A DNA stretch of 64,000 nucleotides from Stenotrophomonas sp. 57 (lineage in GTDB: Bacteria > Pseudomonadota > Gammaproteobacteria > Xanthomonadales > Xanthomonadaceae): positions 1,176,001-1,240,000 of the forward strand of contig NZ_CP127407.1 in assembly GCF_030291075.1 (NCBI RefSeq), read 5' to 3'. Both the position numbers and the translations under genes were made by a program. Positions 57,005 through 63,857 of the stretch are shown here, in pieces. The notes beneath the pieces are model-generated. The model saw only the letters and a list, made by a program, of their open reading frames with translations. It had not been told where the DNA came from and did not search any database. How positions within the stretch are numbered: position 1 is the first letter of the stretch; every line of letters begins with the position of its first letter.

Positions 57005-57435
57005 CGCCCAAAGAACAAGTCGAGAAAATGCTCGAAGACATTCTTAATTTCGCCAGAAAGATGCTTGTAGAGCATGGTGAGTTTCACCCATTTGGAGTTT
57101 ACCTTGCATCTACTGGAGATATGGTGCATGCGGGCGTCAAGATGAATGGTGGAGGCGCCGCAGGTCGGATGAGGCTGCTTCAGTTGGCGCTGCAGGAGCG
57201 GAAGGATTGTGCGATCGCATATGGCATAGCTTCTAATGCATGGTTGCCGCAGAATGATGAGTCTGGTCTCGATGCGGTTAAAGTGTTCTTGGAACATCGG
57301 GATGCGTATTGCGCGGAAGTGTTCTGTCCGTATGACCTTTCCAAGAGTGATCCGCTGATAGTTTCGGAAATTTTTGCTCAAGAAGGCGATGCAGTCTTCT
57401 TCTCCAGCTCGCCCGCTGACGACGAGAGGTGTTGA
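57001..57435 (+). CDS. Predicted immunity protein for the stranded toxin
   Basis: 144 residues: MTPKEQVEKMLEDILNFARK, EHGEFHPFGVYLASTGDMVH, NDESGLDAVKVFLEHRDAYC. The ATG overlaps the toxin stop codon (ATGA). No signal peptide, acidic. I know no name for the family; the role is inferred from position and overlap. Confidence 0.65.
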   Translation: MTPKEQVEKMLEDILNFARKMLVEHGEFHPFGVYLASTGDMVHAGVKMNGGGAAGRMRLLQLALQERKDCAIAYGIASNAWLPQNDESGLDAVKVFLEHRDAYCAEVFCPYDLSKSDPLIVSEIFAQEGDAVFFSSSPADDERC

Positions 57436-57485
57436 GCTTGAACGCTGAATGTCTGGTTCCCCCGTTCGATATACGAGTGGTTGTG

Positions 57486-57522
57486 GCGTAGGTCGCAGGT
57501 TCGACTCCTGTTTCCGGCACCA
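57486..57522 (+). repeat. Partial tRNA-Thr 3' end (direct repeat 2)
   Basis: GCGTAGGTCGCAGGTTCGAC, then TCCTGTTTCCGGCACCA: 37 bases, a perfect match to the tRNA's 3' end. Starts 50 bases after the preceding immunity gene. Confidence 0.95.
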
Positions 57523-57530
57523 GTTGTAGA

Positions 57531-57560
57531 AGAGCCCCGGCCTTGGTCGGAGCTTTTTTT
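57531..57560 (+). terminator. Terminator following tRNA repeat 2
   Basis: AGAGCCCCGGCCTTGGTCGG then AGCTTTTTTT; imperfect version of the tRNA-Thr terminator. Confidence 0.85.
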
Positions 57561-57568
57561 GTGCTCTG

Positions 57569-57629
57569 GTAGCGCGGGGCCATGCCGGGTGGAATGCCGG
57601 CCCCAGTAGTGCCAGCCCATGGCTGGCAG
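57569..57629. repeat. GTAG palindromes upstream of RHS C
   Basis: GGTAGCGCGGGGCCATGCCG... and CAGTAGTGCCAGCCCATGGC TGGCA, the same pair as upstream of copies A, E and F. Confidence 0.8.
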
Positions 57630-57727
57630 CCCCCAATTTCCGAATCTCGCGCCCAGCCCGGCTTCCCAGGCGCTTAGCGCCGCGCCCTGTTCCTGATCTG
57701 GCAACCGCACCCGGCCATTCCTGTGCT

Positions 57728-58777
57728 ATGAATACCCAGCCTTGCTTCAAGGCACTTTCAGGGATTGGAAGGGTGCACAGGTTTGGGGGAACTGCAGGCG
57801 GTGTGTCGACCCGCTTCAGGGGAGTTGAAGATCAAATTCACAAGCTGGGTGCCTTAGGCGCTTGGCTGTGCTGCGTGCTGATGATCGGCCTTGGCGTGTC
57901 GCCAGCCGCAGTCGCCCAGACGACGGTTACATACATCCATACGGACGCCTTGGGCTCGGTTGTCGCCGAGAGCGATGCCAACGGCAACGTGATCAAGCGC
58001 TATGACTACGAGCCTTACGGGGCCGTGGTGGGTGGTCAGGTCACGGATGGGCCGGGGTATACCGGGCATGTGAGTGACTCGGCGACCGGACTGAGTTACA
58101 TGCAGCAGCGGTACATGGATCCTGAGCTTGGTATGTTCTTGTCCGTGGATCCTGTAACTGCGCATGACGCTCCCGTTGACCAGTTCAACCGCTATCGATA
58201 CGCCAACGGAAATCCCTATAAGTTCAAAGACCCGGACGGTCAAATTGTCGAGACGGTTTGGGATGTGGCAAACATCGCCATGGGCGCGTCGAGTGCGTAC
58301 TCGAACTTCAGTCAAGGGAATATTGGCGCTGGGGTAGTCGACTCCGTTGGTGTCGCGATTGACACTGTCGCGGCCGCAGTTCCTTTTGTGCCTGGTGGCG
58401 CGGGAGCTAGTATCAAAGCGGTCAGGATTGCAGACAAAGCAATGGATTCCGCACGCCGTGGCGAACAGGGGGCCAGTGCTGCGGCAGACGGAAGGAAGGT
58501 CTGGACTGCCACAAATGACGGAGTGATTCTCCCGCCGGGTAAAGATATGGATCTGGTTCCAACGTCGGCGCCAAATCCTCGAAACCCGGGGTGGGTGCAA
58601 GTCCACGGTTCACACCCTCACGCGGGCGATCCGCGCGCACATGCACATGGTCCCGACCCCAGTAGTGGAAAACGAATCGATACACCTCTCGCGGAATCGA
58701 TGAGGAAGGGCGATGCCGGATTGAAAGATGGCTCGCTGAGACATAGAGAAAATCGACAGGATCGAGGTGGTCCATGA
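57728..58777 (+). CDS. Mini-RHS protein C with variable C-terminal toxin-like domain
   Basis: 349 residues. Signal peptide and RHS core as in copy A (WLCCVLMIGLGVSPAAVAQT; YIHTDALGSVVAESDANGNV; LSVDPVTAHDAPVDQFNRYR; PYKFKDPDGQIVE). The variable region includes a hydrophobic linker (GASSAYSNFSQGNIGAGVVD, AAAVPFVPGGAGASIKAVRI) and a His-rich tail: LPPGKDMDLVPTSAPNPRNP, GWVQVHGSHPHAGDPRAHAH. Such a His cluster could bind metal, but no nuclease motif is proven. The stop overlaps the immunity start. It appears intact. Confidence 0.85.
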   Translation: MNTQPCFKALSGIGRVHRFGGTAGGVSTRFRGVEDQIHKLGALGAWLCCVLMIGLGVSPAAVAQTTVTYIHTDALGSVVAESDANGNVIKRYDYEPYGAVVGGQVTDGPGYTGHVSDSATGLSYMQQRYMDPELGMFLSVDPVTAHDAPVDQFNRYRYANGNPYKFKDPDGQIVETVWDVANIAMGASSAYSNFSQGNIGAGVVDSVGVAIDTVAAAVPFVPGGAGASIKAVRIADKAMDSARRGEQGASAAADGRKVWTATNDGVILPPGKDMDLVPTSAPNPRNPGWVQVHGSHPHAGDPRAHAHGPDPSSGKRIDTPLAESMRKGDAGLKDGSLRHRENRQDRGGP

Positions 58778-59190
58778 GTCAGTTCATCCTGTTCGAGCAG
58801 AATCCTGCCGCAGAGGGAACATGGCGTGATGAGATGGCGTCTGCGCGGAACAGTGACTTCCTGGCTGGGGTTGCCGACCTCTACTTCCCTGGGGCAGAAC
58901 AGGTAGTCAGTTGCGCCGCAGTTGCTGGGGATGCCAGTGATCTGATCAACGACGTCTACCTGCGCATCAGATCCAACTCGGATGTGGAAGGCTCGCGTAT
59001 CGCCCGTCTGGTGAAGCGTGCGTTCGAGATGAACATCGGGTTCGTGTTCTGGGCTGGATCGGACTACAGGGATCTGCCCGCCGTAGGATCCTATGCGGAC
59101 TTTCTGCAGGCGCTGGCGGAGCAGGCTGAGCAACAGCCCGCTGACGTCTTCATGAAATGCATTCCGCATTGCGCCGGAAGTATCGGTTGA
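58774..59190 (+). CDS. Predicted immunity protein for RHS C
   Basis: 138 residues: MSQFILFEQNPAAEGTWRDE, ARNSDFLAGVADLYFPGAEQ, FVFWAGSDYRDLPAVGSYAD. ATGA overlap with RHS C; no signal peptide. Family unknown. Confidence 0.65.
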   Translation: MSQFILFEQNPAAEGTWRDEMASARNSDFLAGVADLYFPGAEQVVSCAAVAGDASDLINDVYLRIRSNSDVEGSRIARLVKRAFEMNIGFVFWAGSDYRDLPAVGSYADFLQALAEQAEQQPADVFMKCIPHCAGSIG

Positions 59191-59283
59191 TTTCGCTGGG
59201 CTGACCCTGTCAGCCGACGGTGCACCATGAAAGAACCTTGGCAGTGCCGTAATGCTGTTCACTTAAGCGGCTGAGCCAATCAG

Positions 59284-59317
59284 AATCCGATGCCAGTCTT
59301 CTGGCATCGGATTTTTT
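59284..59317 (+). terminator. Terminator within cassette C
   Basis: AATCCGATGCCAG TCTT CTGGCATCGGATTTTTTG: 13-base stem and T run, about 95 bases after the RHS C immunity gene, probably ending that transcript. Confidence 0.9.
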
Positions 59318-59411
59318 GTGTTCATCCAGCAGCAGCTGTGCTGCCGTGGCGAAAGACCAAGGTGTTCGCGCCATTCCTCCAGTTAAGAAACCTCCGTTAT
59401 AAGGTGTATTT

Positions 59412-59840
59412 ATGAATGACGAAAAAACATCGCGTGTGCGCATGCGCCAGCTGATCGACGCTCTTGACGATCTTCTTGATGTTGCTGGATTGGAGCGAAA
59501 TGGTGGCGCGAGGGCCAGGCTAGCGATTGTGTCGTGTGACTACCTTGGAGAACGCCTTGACGGGGAAATACTGGCTGCAGTTAATGCGGCTCGGGATTTT
59601 TGGCTTCGAGGCGAGGCTGCTGACTATAAATTTTGGTTCGATCTATTCTCGGTGAGAATGAATGGTTCGCAGCATTCGAATCCAGTCGATCGCTTGGTTT
59701 GGAGTGCATTGGCTCAGTCCGGTGGGCTTGATTCATATGCTGGAGAATACCTGGCTCTCGAGGCTTTCGACGCTGGGTTGACCGTGGATGACATTGTCGC
59801 GGCGATAGCCGAGGCTGTGCCTGGTTTTTCGGCTGGCTGA
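59412..59840 (+). CDS. Orphan immunity-like protein, 142 residues
   Basis: Acidic: MNDEKTSRVRMRQLIDALDD, LLDVAGLERNGGARARLAIV, LVWSALAQSGGLDSYAGEYL. It lies behind its own terminator with no toxin. A plausible orphan immunity gene by size, charge and place; nothing more can be said. Codon use is AT-richer than the core. Confidence 0.5.
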   Translation: MNDEKTSRVRMRQLIDALDDLLDVAGLERNGGARARLAIVSCDYLGERLDGEILAAVNAARDFWLRGEAADYKFWFDLFSVRMNGSQHSNPVDRLVWSALAQSGGLDSYAGEYLALEAFDAGLTVDDIVAAIAEAVPGFSAG

Positions 59841-59873
59841 GGGAAGACGCAATTTTTCTGTTTTGAGGTGCTT

Positions 59874-59906
59874 GCGTGGCAGGTTGGACTACGGTTTCCG
59901 GCACCA
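59874..59906 (+). repeat. Decayed partial tRNA-Thr 3' end (direct repeat 3)
   Basis: GCAGGTTGGACTACGG then TTTCCGGCACCA (59879-59906) match the tRNA end with three mismatches; upstream bases (TTGCGTGG) match weakly. No terminator follows, unlike the other copies. Confidence 0.75.
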
Positions 59907-59917
59907 GTTCAACTGTA

Positions 59918-60175
59918 ATGGCGATTTTGGATATGGCGAATACACAAGGACAGTCCGTATTGATGTCACCTCTGGACTCCGCATCAAATCCTCAGGGAAG
60001 ATCCAGTCTCGGCGGTTACGAGGTGAGCCATGCTGCCGAGCATGATCGGGTTGGTCTGTCCGCTTTCAAGTCTTCCCTCGTTGCGCCGCAGTCCAGCTCG
60101 GAGAGTAACGGCGTTATACAAATCAAAGTCGGCGTATCTCCGGAGGAGGCGCGGGCGACAAGCGTAGAGACCTGA
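59918..60175 (+). CDS. Uncertain open frame, 85 residues
   Basis: MAILDMANTQGQSVLMSPLD ... PEEARATSVET. No ribosome-binding site and no family known. It takes the place where an RHS gene stands in other cassettes and may be a remnant. Confidence 0.3.
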   Translation: MAILDMANTQGQSVLMSPLDSASNPQGRSSLGGYEVSHAAEHDRVGLSAFKSSLVAPQSSSESNGVIQIKVGVSPEEARATSVET

Positions 60176-60271
60176 GCTGTGCGTGAGCTGGATGAGCCCG
60201 TCCGGAAAAGCTACGGCGATACGAATGGCACGGTCAAAGTCTGCTCCCCCACCAGTAATCAAGGGCGTTGA

Positions 60272-60562
60272 ATGAACCGCATTCTGATGATTGCAATGGT
60301 TTTATCCATTGTCTCATGTCGGACCGGTGACGAGGTCCCGCCTCCCTGCAGCGCCGGAACCATTCCTGTGGAAACCGTTCCCCCTAGGGTTGCTGCCGTA
60401 AGCGAGTTGCACGGTCACGGGAGGCCGGTAAAGACTATTGATTTTACTGACCACGGCCGGCCGGGCAGTCATACGAACCCGCACGAACGTCGTTACGAGC
60501 CGAGTGCTACCGGGGGCACTCCTTCACGCGGACCCGCGCGGCCGCTTAACGGAGGCGGATAG
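60272..60562 (+). CDS. Lipoprotein with RHS-type toxin-like tail
   Basis: 96 residues. Lipoprotein signal (MNRILMIAMVLSIVSCRTGD): lipobox LSIVSC with Cys16. After a Pro-rich stretch, the tail KTIDFTDHGRPGSHTNPHER, RYEPSATGG resembles C-terminal tails of Rhs toxins (DFTxHGxPxxHxNPH). So it would be membrane-anchored, not RHS-borne. The next gene starts 3 bases after the stop, as for a toxin-immunity pair. That this is a toxin is inference. Confidence 0.55.
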   Translation: MNRILMIAMVLSIVSCRTGDEVPPPCSAGTIPVETVPPRVAAVSELHGHGRPVKTIDFTDHGRPGSHTNPHERRYEPSATGGTPSRGPARPLNGGG

Positions 60563-60564
60563 TC

Positions 60565-60927
60565 ATGACCGTAAACGCTTGGGGCTTCCCAATCACGGGA
60601 GACAGGGTGGTTGAGGCGTTAAGAAAGAACTTCAGCACGAATGATATTTGGCTGCTATCGCATTTGGATGTCCCTTCGGGAGTGGAGTCAAAAGCGACCT
60701 TGGGTCATCTTCGAGAGCGGATGGTGAACAGGCCGTTAGAGGTGTCTACGGGTGATCTGTGCGATGCGCTTGCTGGCGCGCCGCAAGTATGGGTACTGGA
60801 CATCCGGCTATCATCCGACCACGAAGTCCAGCTCTACATTGAAGATGGTGAGGTATTTGAGGAGAGTCTGGACAGGACGGTCGGAACCGGAAATATCGCT
60901 GGGCCGACAGACCCGGGACTGAGATGA
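60565..60927 (+). CDS. Predicted immunity protein for the lipoprotein tail
   Basis: 120 residues: MTVNAWGFPITGDRVVEALR, LSHLDVPSGVESKATLGHLR, VWVLDIRLSSDHEVQLYIED. Cytosolic, acidic. Immediately after the lipoprotein gene and just before tRNA repeat 4. Unknown family. Confidence 0.55.
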   Translation: MTVNAWGFPITGDRVVEALRKNFSTNDIWLLSHLDVPSGVESKATLGHLRERMVNRPLEVSTGDLCDALAGAPQVWVLDIRLSSDHEVQLYIEDGEVFEESLDRTVGTGNIAGPTDPGLR

Positions 60928-60930
60928 AAT

Positions 60931-60958
60931 GTAGGTTCGACTCCTGTTTCCGGCACCA
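60931..60958 (+). repeat. Partial tRNA-Thr 3' end (direct repeat 4)
   Basis: GTAGGTTCGACTCCTG then TTTCCGGCACCA; the last 26 bases match the tRNA exactly (GTAGGTT joins across a deletion of TCGCAGG). Confidence 0.93.
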
Positions 60959-60967
60959 GTTGTAATG

Positions 60968-60996
60968 AAAAGCCCCGGCCTTGGCCGGGTTTTTTT
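60968..60996 (+). terminator. Terminator following tRNA repeat 4
   Basis: AAAAGCCCCGGCC TTGG CCGGGTTTTTT; same position and type as after the tRNA. Confidence 0.9.
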
Positions 60997-61003
60997 ATGC
61001 TCT

Positions 61004-61056
61004 GGTAGTGCCGGCCGCTGGCCGGCAACCCCAGCAGTGCCAGCCCATGACTGGCA
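61004..61056. repeat. GTAG palindromes upstream of RHS E
   Basis: GGTAGTGCCGGCCGCTGGCC GGCAACC is a perfect SMAG; it is followed by CAGCAGTGCCAGCCCATGAC TGGCA. Confidence 0.85.
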
Positions 61057-61163
61057 CTCCGCGATTTCTGAGTCTCGCGATTTACCCGCCCCTCCGGCTT
61101 CCCAGGCGCTTAGCTCCTCGCACAGTTCCTGACCTGGCAACCGCAGCCGGTCATTCCTGTGCT

Positions 61164-62177
61164 ATGAATACCCAGCCTTGCTTCAAGGCTCTTTCAGGGA
61201 TTGGAAGGATGCGCAGGTTCGGGGGAACTGCAGGCGGTGTGTCGACCCGCTTCAGGGGATTTGAGGATCGAATTCGCAAGTTGGGGGCATTTGGCACCTG
61301 GCTTTGCTGCGTGCTGCTCATTGGCCTTGGCGTGTCGCCAGCCGCAATGGCGCAGACGGCGATCACGTACATCCATACGGACGCCTTGGGCTCGGTTGTC
61401 GCCGAGAGCGATGCCAACGGCAATGTGATCAAGCGCCACGACTACGAGCCCTACGGAGCCATAGTCGGTGGTCAGGTCACGGACGGACCAGGATACACGG
61501 GGCATGTGAGCGATTCGTCGACCGGACTGAGCTACATGCAGCAGCGTTACATGGACCCGCAGCTTGGGGTGTTCCTGTCGGTGGATCCGGTGACGGCGTA
61601 AGAGCAGCCGGTTGGGCAGTTCAACCGGTATCGGTATGCGAACGGGAATCCGTACAAGTTCACGGATCCGGATGGAAGGTCCGCCACATGTGGTGAGAGG
61701 TCATGCACAATCGAATGTACCAGCGGATTTACGTGCGCCGTAGACTATGTATACGTGGGGACAGTGTATGGAGGGCGGCTGCTTCGGAATGCGGTCGAGT
61801 CGATTCTGCCAGTTATTCAGCAGTCTCAATCACCCAAAGGTGATGCTCCCGCGTTGCCTGGAGGATTGGTAGGAACTGAGGATAAGGGAAGCAGGCAGCA
61901 GGGAGGGCGTGTCAATAACGGTCCGCTGGCACCGGGCAATGGTGGTGTGGGGGATGGACTGAAGGATTTCGGTACTTTGACCGGCGGGGAGTTCGGTCCA
62001 GCGCCTGAAGGTTCACGATTGCCAGAGAGGGCGCAGGTTGGTGAGAACGGAGTAATCTATCGGCCAGGGAATGCGGGTTCTGGCCCTCGAATCGATATTC
62101 CGGCAAATGGTGAAATGCCTCATGAGACACTACATTACCCCAAGCCGCCTCCGCCGCCAGAGAGGTCGGGCCTGTGA
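61164..62177 (+). pseudogene. Mini-RHS copy E with one nonsense codon
   Basis: 338 codons in one frame, interrupted only by TAA at 61599-61601 where other copies have a Tyr or His codon (VDPVTA-stop-EQPVGQF). N-terminal signal and core as in copy C. After DPDGR it differs: CTSGFTCAVDYVYVGTVYGG, QSQSPKGDAPALPGGLVGTE, LTGGEFGPAPEGSRLPERAQ and VGENGVIYRPGNAGSGPRID, ending NGEMPHETLHYPKPPPPPER. The end is of the same class as copy A. The toxin cannot be made as one chain unless the stop is read through. Confidence 0.85.
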
Positions 62178-62515
62178 GCGATCTTAATGATCTATTGGAG
62201 TCGCGCCTAACCGATGGCTCCGATGTCTATATCGATTCGGGCATGAATCCGAGCGAGTATCTTGAAGAACTTGCGAATGACATCAGGCGGAATGCATGTC
62301 AACCATTTGAACTGTCTGCGGTGGTAATGGCGCCAGGTATTCCGGGATTTGACGATGGTGAAGAGATCTCTGGGATGTGCGTCGCGAAGGAGGGGGGGCG
62401 CTGGTTGGTGTATAGGGCACAGGAGGATCTGTTCTATGCCTTTTGGGGGGGGAGGCCCGAGCAGCTAGGAGCTCACGGTATTTTTGGAAGTCCGTTGTAC
62501 TGCTGGTCAGCGTGA
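62174..62515 (+). CDS. Predicted immunity protein for RHS E
   Basis: 113 residues from a GTG (GTGA overlap with RHS E): SDLNDLLESRLTDGSDVYID, SGMNPSEYLEELANDIRRNA, KEGGRWLVYRAQEDLFYAFW. It does not resemble the immunity protein of copy A despite the similar toxin end. Unknown family. Confidence 0.65.
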   Translation: MSDLNDLLESRLTDGSDVYIDSGMNPSEYLEELANDIRRNACQPFELSAVVMAPGIPGFDDGEEISGMCVAKEGGRWLVYRAQEDLFYAFWGGRPEQLGAHGIFGSPLYCWSA

Positions 62516-62645
62516 TGGAGGGGCGGGAGATAGGATGAGGCTGTTGCGTTCTGCGTTGCAACGACGAGCCCACTGGCAACGTGCTATCACTGCGAGCCTT
62601 GGGGTTGAGCTTGTCCTATCAGTTGCCAGGCGTCGGTCGCTAGTA

Positions 62646-62662
62646 GGGGGGGGGGGGGGGGG
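62646..62662 (+). repeat. 17-base G homopolymer
   Basis: A run of 17 G between the RHS E immunity gene and tRNA repeat 5, not inside a clear gene. Confidence 0.9.
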
Positions 62663-62679
62663 CGCGCGGCTGGATTCGT

Positions 62680-62713
62680 TAGGTCGCAGGTTCGACTCCT
62701 GTTTCCGGCACCA
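62680..62713 (+). repeat. Partial tRNA-Thr 3' end (direct repeat 5)
   Basis: TAGGTCGCAGGTTCGACTCC then TGTTTCCGGCACCA; 33 exact bases from AGGTCG on. The preceding ATTCGT resembles the anticodon loop, as if part of the stem were deleted. Confidence 0.95.
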
Positions 62714-62721
62714 GTTGTAGA

Positions 62722-62751
62722 AGAGCCCCGGCCTTGGTCGGAGCTTTTTTT
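62722..62751 (+). terminator. Terminator following tRNA repeat 5
   Basis: AGAGCCCCGGCCTTGGTCGG and AGCTTTTTTT; identical to the copy at 57531. Confidence 0.85.
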
Positions 62752-62758
62752 GTGCTCT

Positions 62759-62820
62759 GGTAGCGCGGGGCCATACCCGGCGGAATGCCGGCCCCAGTAG
62801 TGCCAGCCCATGGCTGGCAG
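62759..62820. repeat. GTAG palindromes upstream of RHS F
   Basis: GGTAGCGCGGGGCCATACCC GGCGG and CAGTAGTGCCAGCCCATGGC TGGCAG. Confidence 0.8.
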
Positions 62821-62918
62821 CCCCCAAATTCCGAATCTCGCGGCCAGCCCGGCTTCCCAGGCGCTTAGCGCCGCCCCCTGTTCCTGATCTGGCAACCGCA
62901 CCCGGCCATTCCTGTGCT

Positions 62919-63389
62919 ATGAATACCCAGCCTTGCTTCAAGGCTCTTTCAGGGATTGGAAGGATGCGCAGGTTCGGGGGAACTGCAGGCGGCGTGCCGA
63001 CCCGCTTCAGGGGATTTGAAGAACGATTTCGGAAGCTGGGGGCCTTGGGTGCCTGGCTGTGCTGCGTGCTGCTGATTGGCCTTGGCCTGTCACCAGCCGC
63101 AGTGGCACAAACGACGGTCACCTACATCCACACGGGCGCGCTTGGCTCGGTTGTTGCTGAGAACGATGCCAACGACAACGTGATCAAACGCTACGACTAC
63201 GAGCCTTACGGTGCTGTGGTCGGTGGTCAGGTCACGGATGGCCCGGGGTATACCGGGCATGTGGGCGACTCGGCCACCGGGTTGAGCTGCATGCAGCAGC
63301 GGTATATGGATCCGCAGTTGGCAGATTCAGCGGCAGGGATTGGGAAGGGGCCGGTCAACATCCAGCAGGCCTCTTCGGTTTCTCCCTAG
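62919..63389 (+). pseudogene. Truncated mini-RHS copy F
   Basis: 156 codons. Signal peptide and half of the RHS core (to MQQRYMDPQL) are present with several changes (HTGALGSVVAENDANDN, GLSCMQQ). Then the sequence leaves the RHS family (ADSAAGIGKGPVNIQQASSV) and stops. The second half of the core (LSVDPVTAY...DPDGR) is missing, so toxin release could not follow the usual route. Confidence 0.75.
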
Positions 63390-63539
63390 AGAGTGCAAAT
63401 GGAGCGTCGTTCTGGCAACTGTGCAGCAACGTAACTCACAGTCAGGTTGGCGCCACGACGTTTGGGCAGGTGAGCGACGGGGAGGTGAGGTTACTTCCAC
63501 GGGCAGGGTCTCCCCCGACTTGCATCACAGTCGTGGGGC
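63390..63539 (+). other. Likely remains of a toxin tail after RHS F
   Basis: One frame reads SLESANGASFWQLCSNVTHS and GQVSDGEVRLLPRAGSPPT up to 63562; another ends HDVWAGERRGGEVTSTGRVS at a TGA (63541-63543) overlapping the next start codon. Neither joins RHS F in frame. It is not clear which was coding. Confidence 0.35.
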
Positions 63540-63857
63540 TTGAGCGAGAAGCAGCCAGTTGACTCTTTTCCTGCAGTATCCAATCTGGTTCCTGTCGTTG
63601 AAAGGTTGCAGAGGCCATGGATGTCTGGGTCCAGAATATTTGTCGATTTCAATAATAAGGATCCTGAGGGTTTCCTGAGACTCAACCTCACGGGGACGCT
63701 GGAGGACCTCAGAAGAGGGCAACTGGTTCTCGAGCAAGGGATGCTCATGACAGGATCAGACGGTGATCTCATCGCCAGGATCATCATTGTTTCGCCTGGA
63801 ATAGAAGGCATATGGCGGGGGAGAATGGTTGATGGTCCTTGGGAGGTGGGGGCATAA
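63540..63857 (+). CDS. Predicted immunity protein after RHS F
   Basis: 105 residues from a TTG (TTGA overlap with the preceding frame): SEKQPVDSFPAVSNLVPVVE, SGSRIFVDFNNKDPEGFLRL, GSDGDLIARIIIVSPGIEGI. Unknown family; immunity role inferred from position. Confidence 0.55.
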   Translation: MSEKQPVDSFPAVSNLVPVVERLQRPWMSGSRIFVDFNNKDPEGFLRLNLTGTLEDLRRGQLVLEQGMLMTGSDGDLIARIIIVSPGIEGIWRGRMVDGPWEVGA

